DNA of 50,775 nucleotides from Opitutaceae bacterium (GTDB taxonomy: Bacteria; Verrucomicrobiota; Verrucomicrobiia; Opitutales; Opitutaceae): positions 1-50,775 of the forward strand of contig JAEUHB010000058.1 of assembly GCA_016794665.1 (NCBI GenBank), written 5' to 3'. Every line of letters begins with the position of its first letter. Position 1 is the first letter of the stretch. Position numbers and translations under genes: made by a program. Below, piece by piece: positions 8,850-17,608 of this stretch. The notes under the pieces are model-generated. The model saw only the letters and a list, made by a program, of their open reading frames with translations. It was not told where the DNA came from and did no database searches.

Positions 8850-9929
8850 TCAGCGCAGAAAGCGCTCAAGCCAGCCGTAGGCGCGCTCGCGCATCGCCGG
8901 CGGAAAATCGTGCTCGCCGTCCGGATGCTCGACGTCGATCCGCTCCGCCGCGCCGTGCAGCGCGAAGACCGGCCGGGCCGCCGCCAGCACGCGATCCACG
9001 CTCTGCCATTTGAAATTGGCGTCGCCTTTCGGCGAAATCGCGAGGAAGGCCCGGGGCGCGAGCGCCCCGATCAACTCGTGGAAGTCGAACGGGATTTCGG
9101 GCAGACGCCCGGCGTAGTCGGCGAGCCGCGGCATGTAGCGGTTCTGCGTCCAGCCCTGGCCGGCGCGCCACACGACCTCCCGGCGTTCCGCGTAGTAGTC
9201 CAGATAGGAGTCGAAGCCGCAGCTCGAGACGACGGCCTTGATGCGGTCGTCAAACACCGCCGTGTAGATCGAGTTGTGGCCGCCGAGGGAGTGGCCGACC
9301 GCGCCGAAGCCGCGCGGCGACACGCCGGGCGTGGCCGCGAGCACATCGAGCGCGCGGATGTTGTCCCAAATCGCCTTCATGGTGCCGCTCGCGTAGCCGA
9401 GGCCGGCGAGGTCGGGCTTGTAGTCAGCGAGGTGCGGATAGGGCGGGACAATCACGACGAAGCCGCGCTGCGCGAGTTCCTCGCCGTAGTTGCGACCGGG
9501 TTTCGCGTTGGGCGAGCCGAGGCCGACGACGGGCTTGTTGCCTTCGGTGTTGTTGGTCGGCATCGCCGCCAGCACGCCGGGCGCAATCTTCGCGCCTCCC
9601 AGCACGGCCTTCGGTATCAACAGATATGCCGGCACGCGCGATCCGGGCTCCGCGTTGTAGTGGATCTCCCGGCGCACATAGCCATCGCAATCCGTCTCGC
9701 GCTCGACGGAAATCTCGAGCGCGACGCGCTTCGCCGCGCCGGGCAGCGGTCCCATGATCAACTCCATCCCGGCGACGATTTCCGCGCGGCGGCGCTGCCA
9801 GTCGGCTGGTGTCCTCGCGACCGCGATCTCGCCGGCGTCCGTGCGAAATTGGAGGAGGTTCTCACGGTCGAGCCGCGGGGTCGCGAGCGCGGCGACGGCG
9901 GTGAGAAGCGACAGGGTGGCGGTTTTCAT
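8850..9929 (-). CDS. Secreted alpha/beta hydrolase, acetyl-xylan-esterase/dienelactone-hydrolase type
   Basis: A 359-residue alpha/beta hydrolase with a short N-terminal signal-like segment (MKTATLSLLTAVAAL). The nucleophile elbow is AVGHSLGGHNS with Ser214. The acid is probably in the strand after residue 290. The catalytic His is His330 in PDGEHDFP. The YLLIPK segment around residue 103 and the long insertion before the elbow resemble the secreted carbohydrate-esterase-like hydrolases frequent in Planctomycetes and Verrucomicrobia. Its ATG overlaps the stop of the upstream dehydrogenase-cytochrome gene (ATGA, 9926-9929), so the two are translationally coupled. The likely role is removing acyl groups from a plant or algal glycan, but the substrate is not readable from sequence. 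Confidence 0.85.
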   Translation of the reverse strand: MKTATLSLLTAVAALATPRLDRENLLQFRTDAGEIAVARTPADWQRRRAEIVAGMELIMGPLPGAAKRVALEISVERETDCDGYVRREIHYNAEPGSRVPAYLLIPKAVLGGAKIAPGVLAAMPTNNTEGNKPVVGLGSPNAKPGRNYGEELAQRGFVVIVPPYPHLADYKPDLAGLGYASGTMKAIWDNIRALDVLAATPGVSPRGFGAVGHSLGGHNSIYTAVFDDRIKAVVSSCGFDSYLDYYAERREVVWRAGQGWTQNRYMPRLADYAGRLPEIPFDFHELIGALAPRAFLAISPKGDANFKWQSVDRVLAAARPVFALHGAAERIDVEHPDGEHDFPPAMRERAYGWLERFLR

Positions 9930-12496
9930 CTGAGCAAGTTCAGCTCCTCCGGACTCCACGCGTCGGTGTGCCCCGCGGTGGCGGAGCGGATGCCCGCGAC
10001 CAAGGCCGGCTCGACCGGCGCGGCGGTGTGGCCCCACTCGCGCCGCACATAGGTCAGGATTGAGGCGATTTGCTCGTCGTTGAGCGCAGCACCGAAACCG
10101 GGCATGTCGCCGGTGTGCACCTTGCCCAGCACGGTGATCGGGCCACGCACGCCGTTGAGCACGATGCGCACCGTGCGTTCGGGCGTGCCCAGCACCCATT
10201 CCGAGTCGAGCAGCGGCGGCGCGAGCCCCTCGAGTCCGCGGCCGTTCGCCTGATGACAAGCCGAGCACACGGCCGCGAACAGGGTGCGTCCCTGCTCAAA
10301 TCTCACCGCCTGCGCGGGCGTCAGTGGCGCAGTCGCCGCGATCGTGGCAACCCCCGGTTTGCCGGGCCATACGACCACATCCTTCAGGCGATCGAGGCGG
10401 GCCTTGGCGGTGGCGTTTTTCTCGAGCGCGGACCAGCCGGGAGGTTGCTTCTCCACCATGATCGGCCGGCGTGACATGCCGGCCGTCGGAATCAGGCCGT
10501 CGAGCAAAGCCACCGCGCGTTTGCTCGCGCCGGCGGCAAGCGCCTCGCCAGCCATGGTGATGATTCTCTCGGTGACGCTGCCGTCGCGAGACGCGACCAG
10601 ACCACGCGCAAGGCCGGTCACGAGCTTGTTGCCGTTGGCGTCGTCGACCGGCCACGCCCGCCGATCTCCGGCGATTTCCTCGAGGACGACCAGTTCACGA
10701 CCCTTGAGGCCGCTCAAGAACGCATCGCCAAGAAAAGGATTGGCCGCCTGCTCACGCACGACGCGAGCGTTCTCCTGATCCAACGTCCGGACACTCGCCT
10801 GCCCGAGCGAAAGCACCGCCTGCAAGACAACCTCCGCTGACTCGTCACGCGTCATCACCGCCATTCGCTGCACGAGTTCGTCGCTCAGCCCGGCCGGGAG
10901 AAATCGCTCCGCCAGCCGCAGGCCCGCCGCGCGCACGAGCGGCGATTCGTCCTTGAGCGCGCCGAGCACCGTCGCTCGGTCGAGCGCACCGGCGCCGTCG
11001 AGCACGGCGAGAGCATGCACCCGGCCTTGCGCGAGCGATCCGTGGAGCGCGACGGCGCGCACCGCGCCCGTCAGCGCGGGATCGCGGGCCTCGACGAGGA
11101 CGCGCTGCGCGGTCTCGCGCCACCAGGCGTTGGGGTGCGAAAGTTTCTCCACCCACTGCGCGAGTTTCACCGCGGCGATGCGCCCGACGCGCGGCGCGGG
11201 CCGGCCGTCGGGCACGACCCGGTAGATGCGGCCGAGGTGCTGCGGATCGTTGAGGCCGCGATCCTCGCTCTGTTTGCGCAGGTAGCTCGTGAGCGAGATG
11301 CGGTGCTGGAGCACGCCACGGTAGAGATCGACGATGTAGAGCGCGCCATCGGGTCCGGTGGCAAAGCTCACCGGCCGGAAGCGCTCGTCGGTCGAGGCGA
11401 TGAACTCGCGCTGCTCGTCGGCGTAGGCATTGCGCCCGCGCACGGTGCCGTTTTCGGATTTCAGGACCGCGCGGCGGACAAAATTCCCCGAGGGCTCCGC
11501 GACGAAGAGGTTGCCCGCCAGTTCCGGCAGAAGGTCGCCGCGGTAGATCCACCAGCCGCACGCGGCGGTGAACTCCTTGAGCTTCCCGTCGCGCAGCATC
11601 TCCGGACGGTAGCCGCGATTGATGCCGGGATTCACGCGGGCAGGCCAGACGAGCTGGTTGTCGGCGCCGTTCACGTTCGTGCCCGCGAGGCGCGGGTAGT
11701 TGGGGTTGCGCCCCAGGTAGTCGGCGAAGATCACGTCGACACGGAGGAAATCGCTGTTCGATCCGTAGTAGAGCCGGCCGGCGTCGTCCTGGGTGAGGCC
11801 CCACTGGCCGCGGAAGGTCGTCGGGGCCGTTTCCCACGCGCCGTTCACGCGGCGGAATTTTTTCGTGTAAGCCGCGCTGTAGATCCAGTTGTCGAAGGCC
11901 CAGAGCAGGCTGTTGGGCGCGCGCTCCGGATTGGCGAGGTGCGGGCGCTTGGGATCGACCCGCACGCCGTAGTCGGTCGCGACGATCTCGCGGGTGTCGG
12001 CCTTGCCGTCGCCATCGGTGTCGCGGAAAAAGATGAGCTCGGGCGGCGCCCCCACGAGCACGCCGTCGCCGGCGAACGCGATCGCACGCGGGAGCACGAG
12101 GTTGTCGGCGAAGATCGTCGCGCGATCATAGCGCCCGTCGCCGTCGGTGTCGGTGAGCGCGGAGACGCGGCCGGTGGGCAGGTCCTCGCCGTTGCCGTCG
12201 AGGTCGGGCATGTAGCCACGCATCTCGACGACGAACATCCGCCCATCCGGCGCAAACGCGATGGCGACGGGCTCCTGCACGAGCGGCTCCGTGGCGGCCA
12301 ACTCCAGTTTGAAACCGGGCGCGACCGTGAATGACTTCAGGGCCTGCTCCGGCGTGAGCGCGGGCGCGGGCGGAATCTTGTCGGCGGGCACGAGCGATTT
12401 TTGCACCTCGCCCGCCTTGTCGGAGCGGTCGCCGATCTGGGCGAGCGCACAGGGGAACGCGGCAAGAAAGAGCAGAAGGCGGGCGGGAGAGATCAT
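9926..12496 (-). CDS. Secreted PVC-type sugar dehydrogenase/HEAT/c-type cytochrome fusion
   Basis: An 856-residue exported protein. After a signal peptide ending near ALAQ comes the membrane-bound-dehydrogenase propeller domain of the PVC superphylum: ATEPLVQEPVAIAFAPDG, then VVEMRGY, and two calcium-type DTDGDG loops. The middle (about 460-620) is a HEAT-like alpha-helical region. The C-terminus is a cytochrome c domain with CSACH (Cys744, Cys747, His748) and a likely distal Met in GDMPGF. Such proteins are thought to oxidise sugars or alcohols in the periplasm and pass electrons to the heme; the substrate is unknown. ATG 12496 is chosen; a TTG three codons earlier is weaker. It heads the operon with the hydrolase and perhaps the MFS gene, and is divergent from the DegT-fold gene. 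Confidence 0.88.
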   Translation of the reverse strand: MISPARLLLFLAAFPCALAQIGDRSDKAGEVQKSLVPADKIPPAPALTPEQALKSFTVAPGFKLELAATEPLVQEPVAIAFAPDGRMFVVEMRGYMPDLDGNGEDLPTGRVSALTDTDGDGRYDRATIFADNLVLPRAIAFAGDGVLVGAPPELIFFRDTDGDGKADTREIVATDYGVRVDPKRPHLANPERAPNSLLWAFDNWIYSAAYTKKFRRVNGAWETAPTTFRGQWGLTQDDAGRLYYGSNSDFLRVDVIFADYLGRNPNYPRLAGTNVNGADNQLVWPARVNPGINRGYRPEMLRDGKLKEFTAACGWWIYRGDLLPELAGNLFVAEPSGNFVRRAVLKSENGTVRGRNAYADEQREFIASTDERFRPVSFATGPDGALYIVDLYRGVLQHRISLTSYLRKQSEDRGLNDPQHLGRIYRVVPDGRPAPRVGRIAAVKLAQWVEKLSHPNAWWRETAQRVLVEARDPALTGAVRAVALHGSLAQGRVHALAVLDGAGALDRATVLGALKDESPLVRAAGLRLAERFLPAGLSDELVQRMAVMTRDESAEVVLQAVLSLGQASVRTLDQENARVVREQAANPFLGDAFLSGLKGRELVVLEEIAGDRRAWPVDDANGNKLVTGLARGLVASRDGSVTERIITMAGEALAAGASKRAVALLDGLIPTAGMSRRPIMVEKQPPGWSALEKNATAKARLDRLKDVVVWPGKPGVATIAATAPLTPAQAVRFEQGRTLFAAVCSACHQANGRGLEGLAPPLLDSEWVLGTPERTVRIVLNGVRGPITVLGKVHTGDMPGFGAALNDEQIASILTYVRREWGHTAAPVEPALVAGIRSATAGHTDAWSPEELNLLR

Positions 12497-12619
12497 GACG
12501 GGCAATTGGGCACGCTGGGCGCGCGACGAGCCTCAGGAAACGCCTTGACTCGCCGAAGCGTCAAGGGGGACTTGACCCGCGCGGTCCGCTGATCGTCGGC
12601 GCCGGCCACGCCCCACCCC

Positions 12620-13921
12620 ATGCGCACTCCTGTCTCCCGTCGAAAATTTCTCGGCGCCGCCGCGACCGCGGGCCTCACCGCCGGCCTGACCCGCGCTCCT
12701 TCCGCCGACTCGCCCGCCGCGCCGCGCGCCGCGGCCGGCACGGAATGGCCGTTGTTCGACGCGACCGACGAGCAGGCCCTGCTCGGCGTGCTGCGCAGCG
12801 GCCGCTGGGGCCGCACCAGCGGTGGCGCGCGCAACCGCGAATTCGAAACCGCCTTTGCGCGGCGCATGCAGGCCAAGCACTGCATCGCGACCTCCTCCGG
12901 CACGACGGCGCTGCTCACCGCCCTCGGCGCGCTGAACATCGGCCCGGGCGACGAGGTGGTGCTCTCGCCCTACACGTTTGTCGCGACCTTCAACGTCATC
13001 ACGGCCAACTTCGCATTGCCTGTGTTCGCCGACACCGACCGGGCGAGTCTCCAAATCGATCCCAAAACCGTCGCCGCCGCGATCACCCCCGCGACGCGCC
13101 TGCTCCTGCCCGTGCACATCGCCGGCACCGCGTGCGATCTCGACGGCATCCTGGCGATCGCCAAGGAACGAAGTCTGCCGGTGCTTGAGGACGCTTGCCA
13201 GGCTCCGCTCGCCGAGTGGCGCGGCCGCCCCGTGGGCAACCACGGCATCGGCGGATGCTTCAGCTTTCAGGCCAGCAAAAACCTCACCTCCGGCGAAGGC
13301 GGAGCCGTCATCACCAATGACGACGACTTCGCGCACCGCTGCTACAACTTCCACACGCCCGGCGGCGGGAAGCCCGCGCCCAGCTCCGGCCGTGCATCCA
13401 ATTTCCGCCTGACCGAGTTCCAAGCGGCCCTGCTGGTGTCGCAGTGGCAGCGCTTCGAGGCCCAGCAGGCGCATAGAGCCGAGAATGCCGCCTACCTCTC
13501 CAAGCTACTCGCGGCCATCCCGGGCGTCGCGCCGGCGCAGCTCGCCTCCGGCAACACGCGCAACGGCTGGCACCTCTACATGGTTCGCTACGATGCCGCC
13601 CAGTTTTCCGGCCTGCCACGTGCGAAGTTCCTGCAGGCGCTGGCGAAGGAAGGCGTCGCCGCGAGCAGCGGCTACACCGCGCTCAACCTGACGCCCCACG
13701 TGCAGGCCCTCGCGAAGAACCCGCATTACGAGCGCATCTACGGCAAGGCCGCGATGGCCCGCTGGCTCGAGCGCAGCCGCTGCCCTCAAAACGAACGCGC
13801 CGTCGAGGAAGCGGTGTGGCTCGGCCAGACCAAGCTGCTCGGCACCCGCGCCGACATGGAGCGCATCGCGGAAAAAATCGCCGGCATCCAGAAACGCTCG
13901 GGTGAGCTCGTGCGGGGGTAG
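12620..13921 (+). CDS. Tat-exported DegT/DnrJ/EryC1/StrS-family aminotransferase-fold protein
   Basis: A 433-residue protein of the PLP-dependent sugar aminotransferase family. The core shows GRWGRTSGGAR, SSGTTALLTAL, GDEVVLSPYTF, VLEDACQAP with the PLP-ring Asp near residue 191, and FSFQASKNLTSGEGG with the PLP lysine at Lys220. All key cofactor residues are present, so it is probably active. The unusual part is the N-terminus: RRKFLGAAATAGLTAGL, a twin-arginine signal that would export the folded, PLP-loaded enzyme. Most relatives work in the cytoplasm on nucleotide sugars. The gene is divergent from the dehydrogenase-cytochrome operon (123 bases apart). The leader before the ATG is C-rich with no Shine-Dalgarno. 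It may instead be an oxidoreductase-associated sugar-binding relative; the fold is certain, the reaction is not. Confidence 0.88.
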   Translation: MRTPVSRRKFLGAAATAGLTAGLTRAPSADSPAAPRAAAGTEWPLFDATDEQALLGVLRSGRWGRTSGGARNREFETAFARRMQAKHCIATSSGTTALLTALGALNIGPGDEVVLSPYTFVATFNVITANFALPVFADTDRASLQIDPKTVAAAITPATRLLLPVHIAGTACDLDGILAIAKERSLPVLEDACQAPLAEWRGRPVGNHGIGGCFSFQASKNLTSGEGGAVITNDDDFAHRCYNFHTPGGGKPAPSSGRASNFRLTEFQAALLVSQWQRFEAQQAHRAENAAYLSKLLAAIPGVAPAQLASGNTRNGWHLYMVRYDAAQFSGLPRAKFLQALAKEGVAASSGYTALNLTPHVQALAKNPHYERIYGKAAMARWLERSRCPQNERAVEEAVWLGQTKLLGTRADMERIAEKIAGIQKRSGELVRG

Positions 13922-13994
13922 GAGCGAGCCCCGCAGGGCTGAGATCGCAAGCGCGTCGCCCGCCGCGTCATCCCGGCGATGCGCGGTGCGGCGA

Positions 13995-14022
13995 TTGACG
14001 GGCGACGAGGGCAGCCTACTTT
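13995..14022 (+). promoter_or_regulatory. Predicted sigma-70-type promoter giving a leaderless sigma-factor mRNA
   Basis: TTGACG at 13995-14000, a 16-base spacer, then TACTTT at 14017-14022. Only seven bases separate the -10-like box from the ATG at 14030, so transcription would start at or next to the start codon. The -35 box differs from consensus at one position; the -10 box keeps the key TA and final T. This is a sequence prediction only. Confidence 0.45.
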
Positions 14023-14029
14023 CCGCCTG

Positions 14030-14776
14030 ATGCCGACGTCCGCACCATCGAGTTCCATCTCGCGGCCGGATCCGCCCGACGGGTTTGCCTCCACCGAGTG
14101 GAGCCTGGTGCTCTCGGCGGCCGACGACTGCGGACCCGCGCTTGATCGACTCTGCCGCACCTACTGGCGACCCGTCTATGTCTTCGTGCGCGCGAGCGGT
14201 AGCGACCGCCACGAGGCCGAGGATATCACACAGGAATTCTTTGCGGATATGCTGCGCCGCGAGTGGCTGAAGCGGGCCGACCCCGGGCGCGGCAGTTTCC
14301 GCGCGTTCCTCCGCAATCATCTGCGGTTCTTCGTCAGCAACCGCCGGCGCACCGAACTCGCGCAAAAACGCGGCGGCGGCCAACGTGCGCTGCCGATCGA
14401 CACCGAGGCGGGAGAGCAAGCGCTCGCAAAACTCGCAGCGGGCGCCGATCCGTCCGAGCTGTTCGAGCAAAACTGGGCTGATTGTGTGCTGCAGGCGGCA
14501 GTCGAGCGGCTCGCCACCGAACAGGACGACGCCAATCAGCGTCAGCGGTTTGATCGTCTTCGGCCATTCCTCACCCACGCGCCCGCGCCAGGCGACTACG
14601 CCAGCCTAGCCGACGAACTGCGATTGTCGCAGAGCGCAGTCGCGCTCCTGGTCCACCGTCTCACCCGGCGCTTTGCCGATCTGATTCGTGCGGAGGTCGC
14701 CGCCACGCTCTGCGATCGCCGCCAGCTGGAGGACGAACTGCGCTACCTGCTCCGGCTCGTCTCGCCCAGGAACTAG
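14030..14776 (+). CDS. ECF-like RNA polymerase sigma factor paired with a Ser/Thr kinase
   Basis: A 248-residue sigma-70-family protein. Region 2 runs from WSLVLSAADDCG through RLCRTYWRPVYVFVRASG and the DNA-melting helix EAEDITQEFFADMLRREW, a form typical of the Planctomycete, Verrucomicrobial and Acidobacterial ECF groups encoded beside protein kinases. FLRNHLRFFVSNRRR and AQKRGGG follow. The C-terminal part has a region-4-like helix-turn-helix around DYASLADELRLSQSAVALLVHRL. No anti-sigma gene is adjacent. The ATG at 14030 is preferred because the family starts shortly before region 2 and because a promoter ends seven bases before it. The kinase gene follows after 18 bases, and in this type of system it is expected to control the sigma factor, perhaps by phosphorylation. 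Confidence 0.9.
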   Translation: MPTSAPSSSISRPDPPDGFASTEWSLVLSAADDCGPALDRLCRTYWRPVYVFVRASGSDRHEAEDITQEFFADMLRREWLKRADPGRGSFRAFLRNHLRFFVSNRRRTELAQKRGGGQRALPIDTEAGEQALAKLAAGADPSELFEQNWADCVLQAAVERLATEQDDANQRQRFDRLRPFLTHAPAPGDYASLADELRLSQSAVALLVHRLTRRFADLIRAEVAATLCDRRQLEDELRYLLRLVSPRN

Positions 14777-14785
14777 CCGGCGGTC

Positions 14786-14797
14786 CATTGATCAATG
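14786..14797. promoter_or_regulatory. Perfect 12-bp palindrome over the kinase start codon
   Basis: CATTGATCAATG is an uninterrupted palindrome that includes the ATG of the kinase gene (14795-14797). It is AT-rich in strongly GC-rich surroundings. It cannot form a hairpin without a loop, so if functional it would be a site for a dimeric DNA-binding protein. It could be chance. Confidence 0.3.
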
Positions 14798-17449
14798 AGC
14801 GGCGCTCCTCCCTGCCCCACGTGCGGCCTGCCCGTCTTGGACGGCGTGTGCCGGCCGTGCGCCTTTGCCGCCGCGCTGTCCGGCCTCAGCACACTTTCGT
14901 CCGACGACCACGTGGCGGCGGCCACCCCGGACGCACCGGGCGGTTACGAATTGATCAAGGAGCTCGGCCGCGGCGCCAGCGCCGTGGTCTGGCTGGCGCG
15001 GGACAAGAAGCTCGAGCGCCTCGTCGCGCTCAAGCTGATCGCCGCCGGCACGGATGCGCGGCTGGTCCAGCGGCTCGTGCGCGAGGGCCAGGCCGTCGCG
15101 CGACTCAGGCACCCGCACATCGTCGTCGTGCATGCGATGGGCGCGACCGCGACGGAGGCGTTCCTCGCGATGGATTTCATCGACGGCGGCGACCTAAGGC
15201 GGCGGCTTGGAGGGCGGCCGCTTGCGCCCGGCGAAGCGGCGCAACTTGCACGCAAGCTCGCGGACGCCCTCGCACACGCCCACGCCGAGGGGATTCTGCA
15301 TCGCGACCTCAAGCCCTCCAATGTGCTGCTCGACGCCGCGGGCGAGCCGCGCCTCGCGGACTTCGGCCTCGCCGCCCCGCTCGCGGGGGGCGGCGACCTC
15401 ACCTTGCCCGGCCAGGTCGCCGGCACCCCCGCGTATCTCGCACCGGAGCTGCTCACCGGCGCCGAACACGCCTCCCCGCTCTCGGATCTCTACAGCCTCG
15501 GGGCGGTGCTCTACGAATGCCTCACGGGCCGGGCGCCCTTCGTCGGCGAATCCGCCGCGGCGATCCTCGGGCAGATTGCCACCGTGGAACCGCCGCCGCC
15601 GCGCCTCCTCCAGCCCGGCATCCCCCGGGACCTCGAGACGATTTGCTTGAAGTGCCTGCACAAAATCCCCGGCCGGCGCTATGCCTCGGCGCAGGGCTTG
15701 GCGGACGACCTCGGGCGCTTCCTGCGCGGTGAACCCATCGCCGCGCGGCCGATCGGCCGCGGGGAGAAGTTCGTGCGCTGGGGCCGGCGGAATCCCGGCA
15801 CGGCGGTGTTGGCGGGCGTCGCCGCGAGCCTCCTCCTCACCCTCGCGATTGGCGGGCCCCTCGTCGCCCTGCGCCTGGCGCGCGCGCGCGGAATCGCCGC
15901 CAGCGAAGCGGCGGCCAGCAAGGCCGTGAGCGAGTTCCTCCAGCAGGACCTCCTCGGGCAGGCTTCCCCGGACAACCAACCTGATCGTGAGGTGAAGCTG
16001 CGCACCGTGCTGGATCGCGCGGGCAAGAAAATCGAGGGCCGCTTCGCCGATCAGCCGCAGGTCGAGGCGACGCTGCGCCAGACCTTGGGCGGGGTTTACC
16101 TGAGCCTCGGGGACTACGCGGCGACGCGCATCCACTATTCGCGCGCGTTGGAAATCCTCCGGCGGCAAAACGGACCGGAGGATCCCGCGACCCTGCGGCT
16201 GATGTCGAAGCTCGCGGACCTGCTGCGCACCACCGGCCAGTTCGCCGAGGCGGACAAGCTCGCGACCGAGACGCTCGAGCTCCAGCAACGGACGCTCGGG
16301 CCGGAGCATCCCGAGACCGTGGGCACGCTGAACCGCCTCGGCATCATTCGCCGCTACCAGGGCCGCTTCGCCGAGGCGCAGGCCTTATACGCCCGAGCGC
16401 TGGAGATTCGCCGCCGCATCTCGGGACCGGAGCATCCCCAGACGCTCGATGTGATGAACAACCTCGCGGTCGCCTACCAGATGGGCGGCAAGCTCGCCGA
16501 GGCGGAGACGCTGCAAACCGAAACCCTGCAGCTGCGGGAACGCGTGCTCGGGCCGGAGCACCCCAACACGATCCTGTCGATGAACCATCTGGCCCTCATC
16601 CAGAAGAACGCCGGCCGGCTCGCCGAGGCGGAGGTGCTCTGCGCGCGCGCCCTGGAGATTCGCCGGCGGGTGCTGGGGCCCGAGCACCCGCACACGCTGC
16701 TGTCGATGAACACGCTTGCCACGATCTATCACGACGCGGCGAAGTTTCCGGAAGCCGGGGCGCTCTATCTCCAAGTCATCGCGCTGCAAACGCGCAAGGT
16801 GGGCGGCGAGCATTCGGACACATTGCAGACGATGAGCAACCTGGGCGCGCTCTACCTCGATGATGGGCGCGCGGCGGAGGCGGAGACGCTCCACGCCAAG
16901 GTCTTCGCCGTGCGGAAGCGAGTGTTGTCGCCCACGCACGCCGACACGCTTAATTCGATGGCCTACCTCGCGCGCGCCCGGCAGGAGCAGGGGAAGTTCG
17001 CGGAGGCCGACCCGCTCTGGGCGGAGGTGCTCGCCGCGAGCGAGCACACGCTCGGCCCCGCGCACCGGCTCGCGGTGCAAGCGCGCGACGCGATCGGCGC
17101 CTCGCTCCTGCGGGAGGGACGCGGCGAGGAAGCGATCGCAATGCTTCGGCGCGCCTTGGAACTGCGCGCCAAGTCCGCCCCGGCGGCGTGGCAAACGGCG
17201 TCGACCCAAAGCCGCCTGGGCGAGTGCCTGCTGTCGCTGGCACGCTACGCCGAAGCCGAGCCCTTGTTGCAGGCGAGCCATGATGCTTTGCAGAGAAGCG
17301 CGGCGAAGATCCCGCCTTGGAGCCGGATTGAGATCGCGCGCGCGGCCGCGCGCCTCGATCAGCTCTACGCCAAGTGGGATCAGCCGGAGAAGGCCCGCGA
17401 GTGGCGGAGCCGGCGCGCGGAGACGGTTTCAGCGTCAGCGTCGAAGTGA
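14795..17449 (+). CDS. Transmembrane Ser/Thr protein kinase with zinc-ribbon head and kinesin-light-chain-type TPR repeats
   Basis: An 884-residue Hanks-type kinase. A zinc-ribbon-like head has CPTC and CRPC (Cys7, Cys10, Cys19, Cys22). The kinase domain (about 51-310) shows the glycine loop LGRGASAVV, Lys80 in VALKLI, HRDLKPSN with Asp171, and DFG at 189-191. All catalytic residues are present. One membrane helix lies at about 336-359, leaving the long C-terminus outside the cytoplasm. About ten 42-residue TPRs follow, of the type LGPEHPxTLxxMNxLA, from about 425 to 860. It follows the sigma factor gene by 18 bases on the same strand. The TPRs probably bind a periplasmic protein or peptide ligand and relay the state to the kinase; this is inferred from the architecture. 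Confidence 0.93.
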   Translation: MSGAPPCPTCGLPVLDGVCRPCAFAAALSGLSTLSSDDHVAAATPDAPGGYELIKELGRGASAVVWLARDKKLERLVALKLIAAGTDARLVQRLVREGQAVARLRHPHIVVVHAMGATATEAFLAMDFIDGGDLRRRLGGRPLAPGEAAQLARKLADALAHAHAEGILHRDLKPSNVLLDAAGEPRLADFGLAAPLAGGGDLTLPGQVAGTPAYLAPELLTGAEHASPLSDLYSLGAVLYECLTGRAPFVGESAAAILGQIATVEPPPPRLLQPGIPRDLETICLKCLHKIPGRRYASAQGLADDLGRFLRGEPIAARPIGRGEKFVRWGRRNPGTAVLAGVAASLLLTLAIGGPLVALRLARARGIAASEAAASKAVSEFLQQDLLGQASPDNQPDREVKLRTVLDRAGKKIEGRFADQPQVEATLRQTLGGVYLSLGDYAATRIHYSRALEILRRQNGPEDPATLRLMSKLADLLRTTGQFAEADKLATETLELQQRTLGPEHPETVGTLNRLGIIRRYQGRFAEAQALYARALEIRRRISGPEHPQTLDVMNNLAVAYQMGGKLAEAETLQTETLQLRERVLGPEHPNTILSMNHLALIQKNAGRLAEAEVLCARALEIRRRVLGPEHPHTLLSMNTLATIYHDAAKFPEAGALYLQVIALQTRKVGGEHSDTLQTMSNLGALYLDDGRAAEAETLHAKVFAVRKRVLSPTHADTLNSMAYLARARQEQGKFAEADPLWAEVLAASEHTLGPAHRLAVQARDAIGASLLREGRGEEAIAMLRRALELRAKSAPAAWQTASTQSRLGECLLSLARYAEAEPLLQASHDALQRSAAKIPPWSRIEIARAAARLDQLYAKWDQPEKAREWRSRRAETVSASASK

Positions 17450-17556
17450 GCGATCGTGGCGACTCGCGCCGCTAGGGGCGGCCAGCGGGCGCCCGCGCAT
17501 GCCGTTGGCGCGAAGGCGTGCGCGCAGGATTCCGCGGATTCTTCCGTAGATTTTCT

Positions 17557-17575
17557 GAAATCCCGGGCGGATTTC
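17557..17575. promoter_or_regulatory. Inverted repeat upstream of the small secreted protein gene
   Basis: GAAATCC, five bases (CGGGC), then GGATTTC: a perfect 7-bp inverted repeat 33 bases before the ATG at 17609. It lies in the only AT-richer patch of the 159-base gap after the kinase. There is no adequate T-run for a terminator. It could be an operator or mRNA hairpin. The rest of this gap shows nothing recognisable. Confidence 0.3.
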
Positions 17576-17608
17576 TTACTACTCCACCCGACCTCTCCCT
17601 GTTTTCCC

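Noticed and set aside
16230..17050. Near-regular 126-base periodicity
   Set aside because: It corresponds to 42-residue TPR units in the kinase, not a DNA repeat element.
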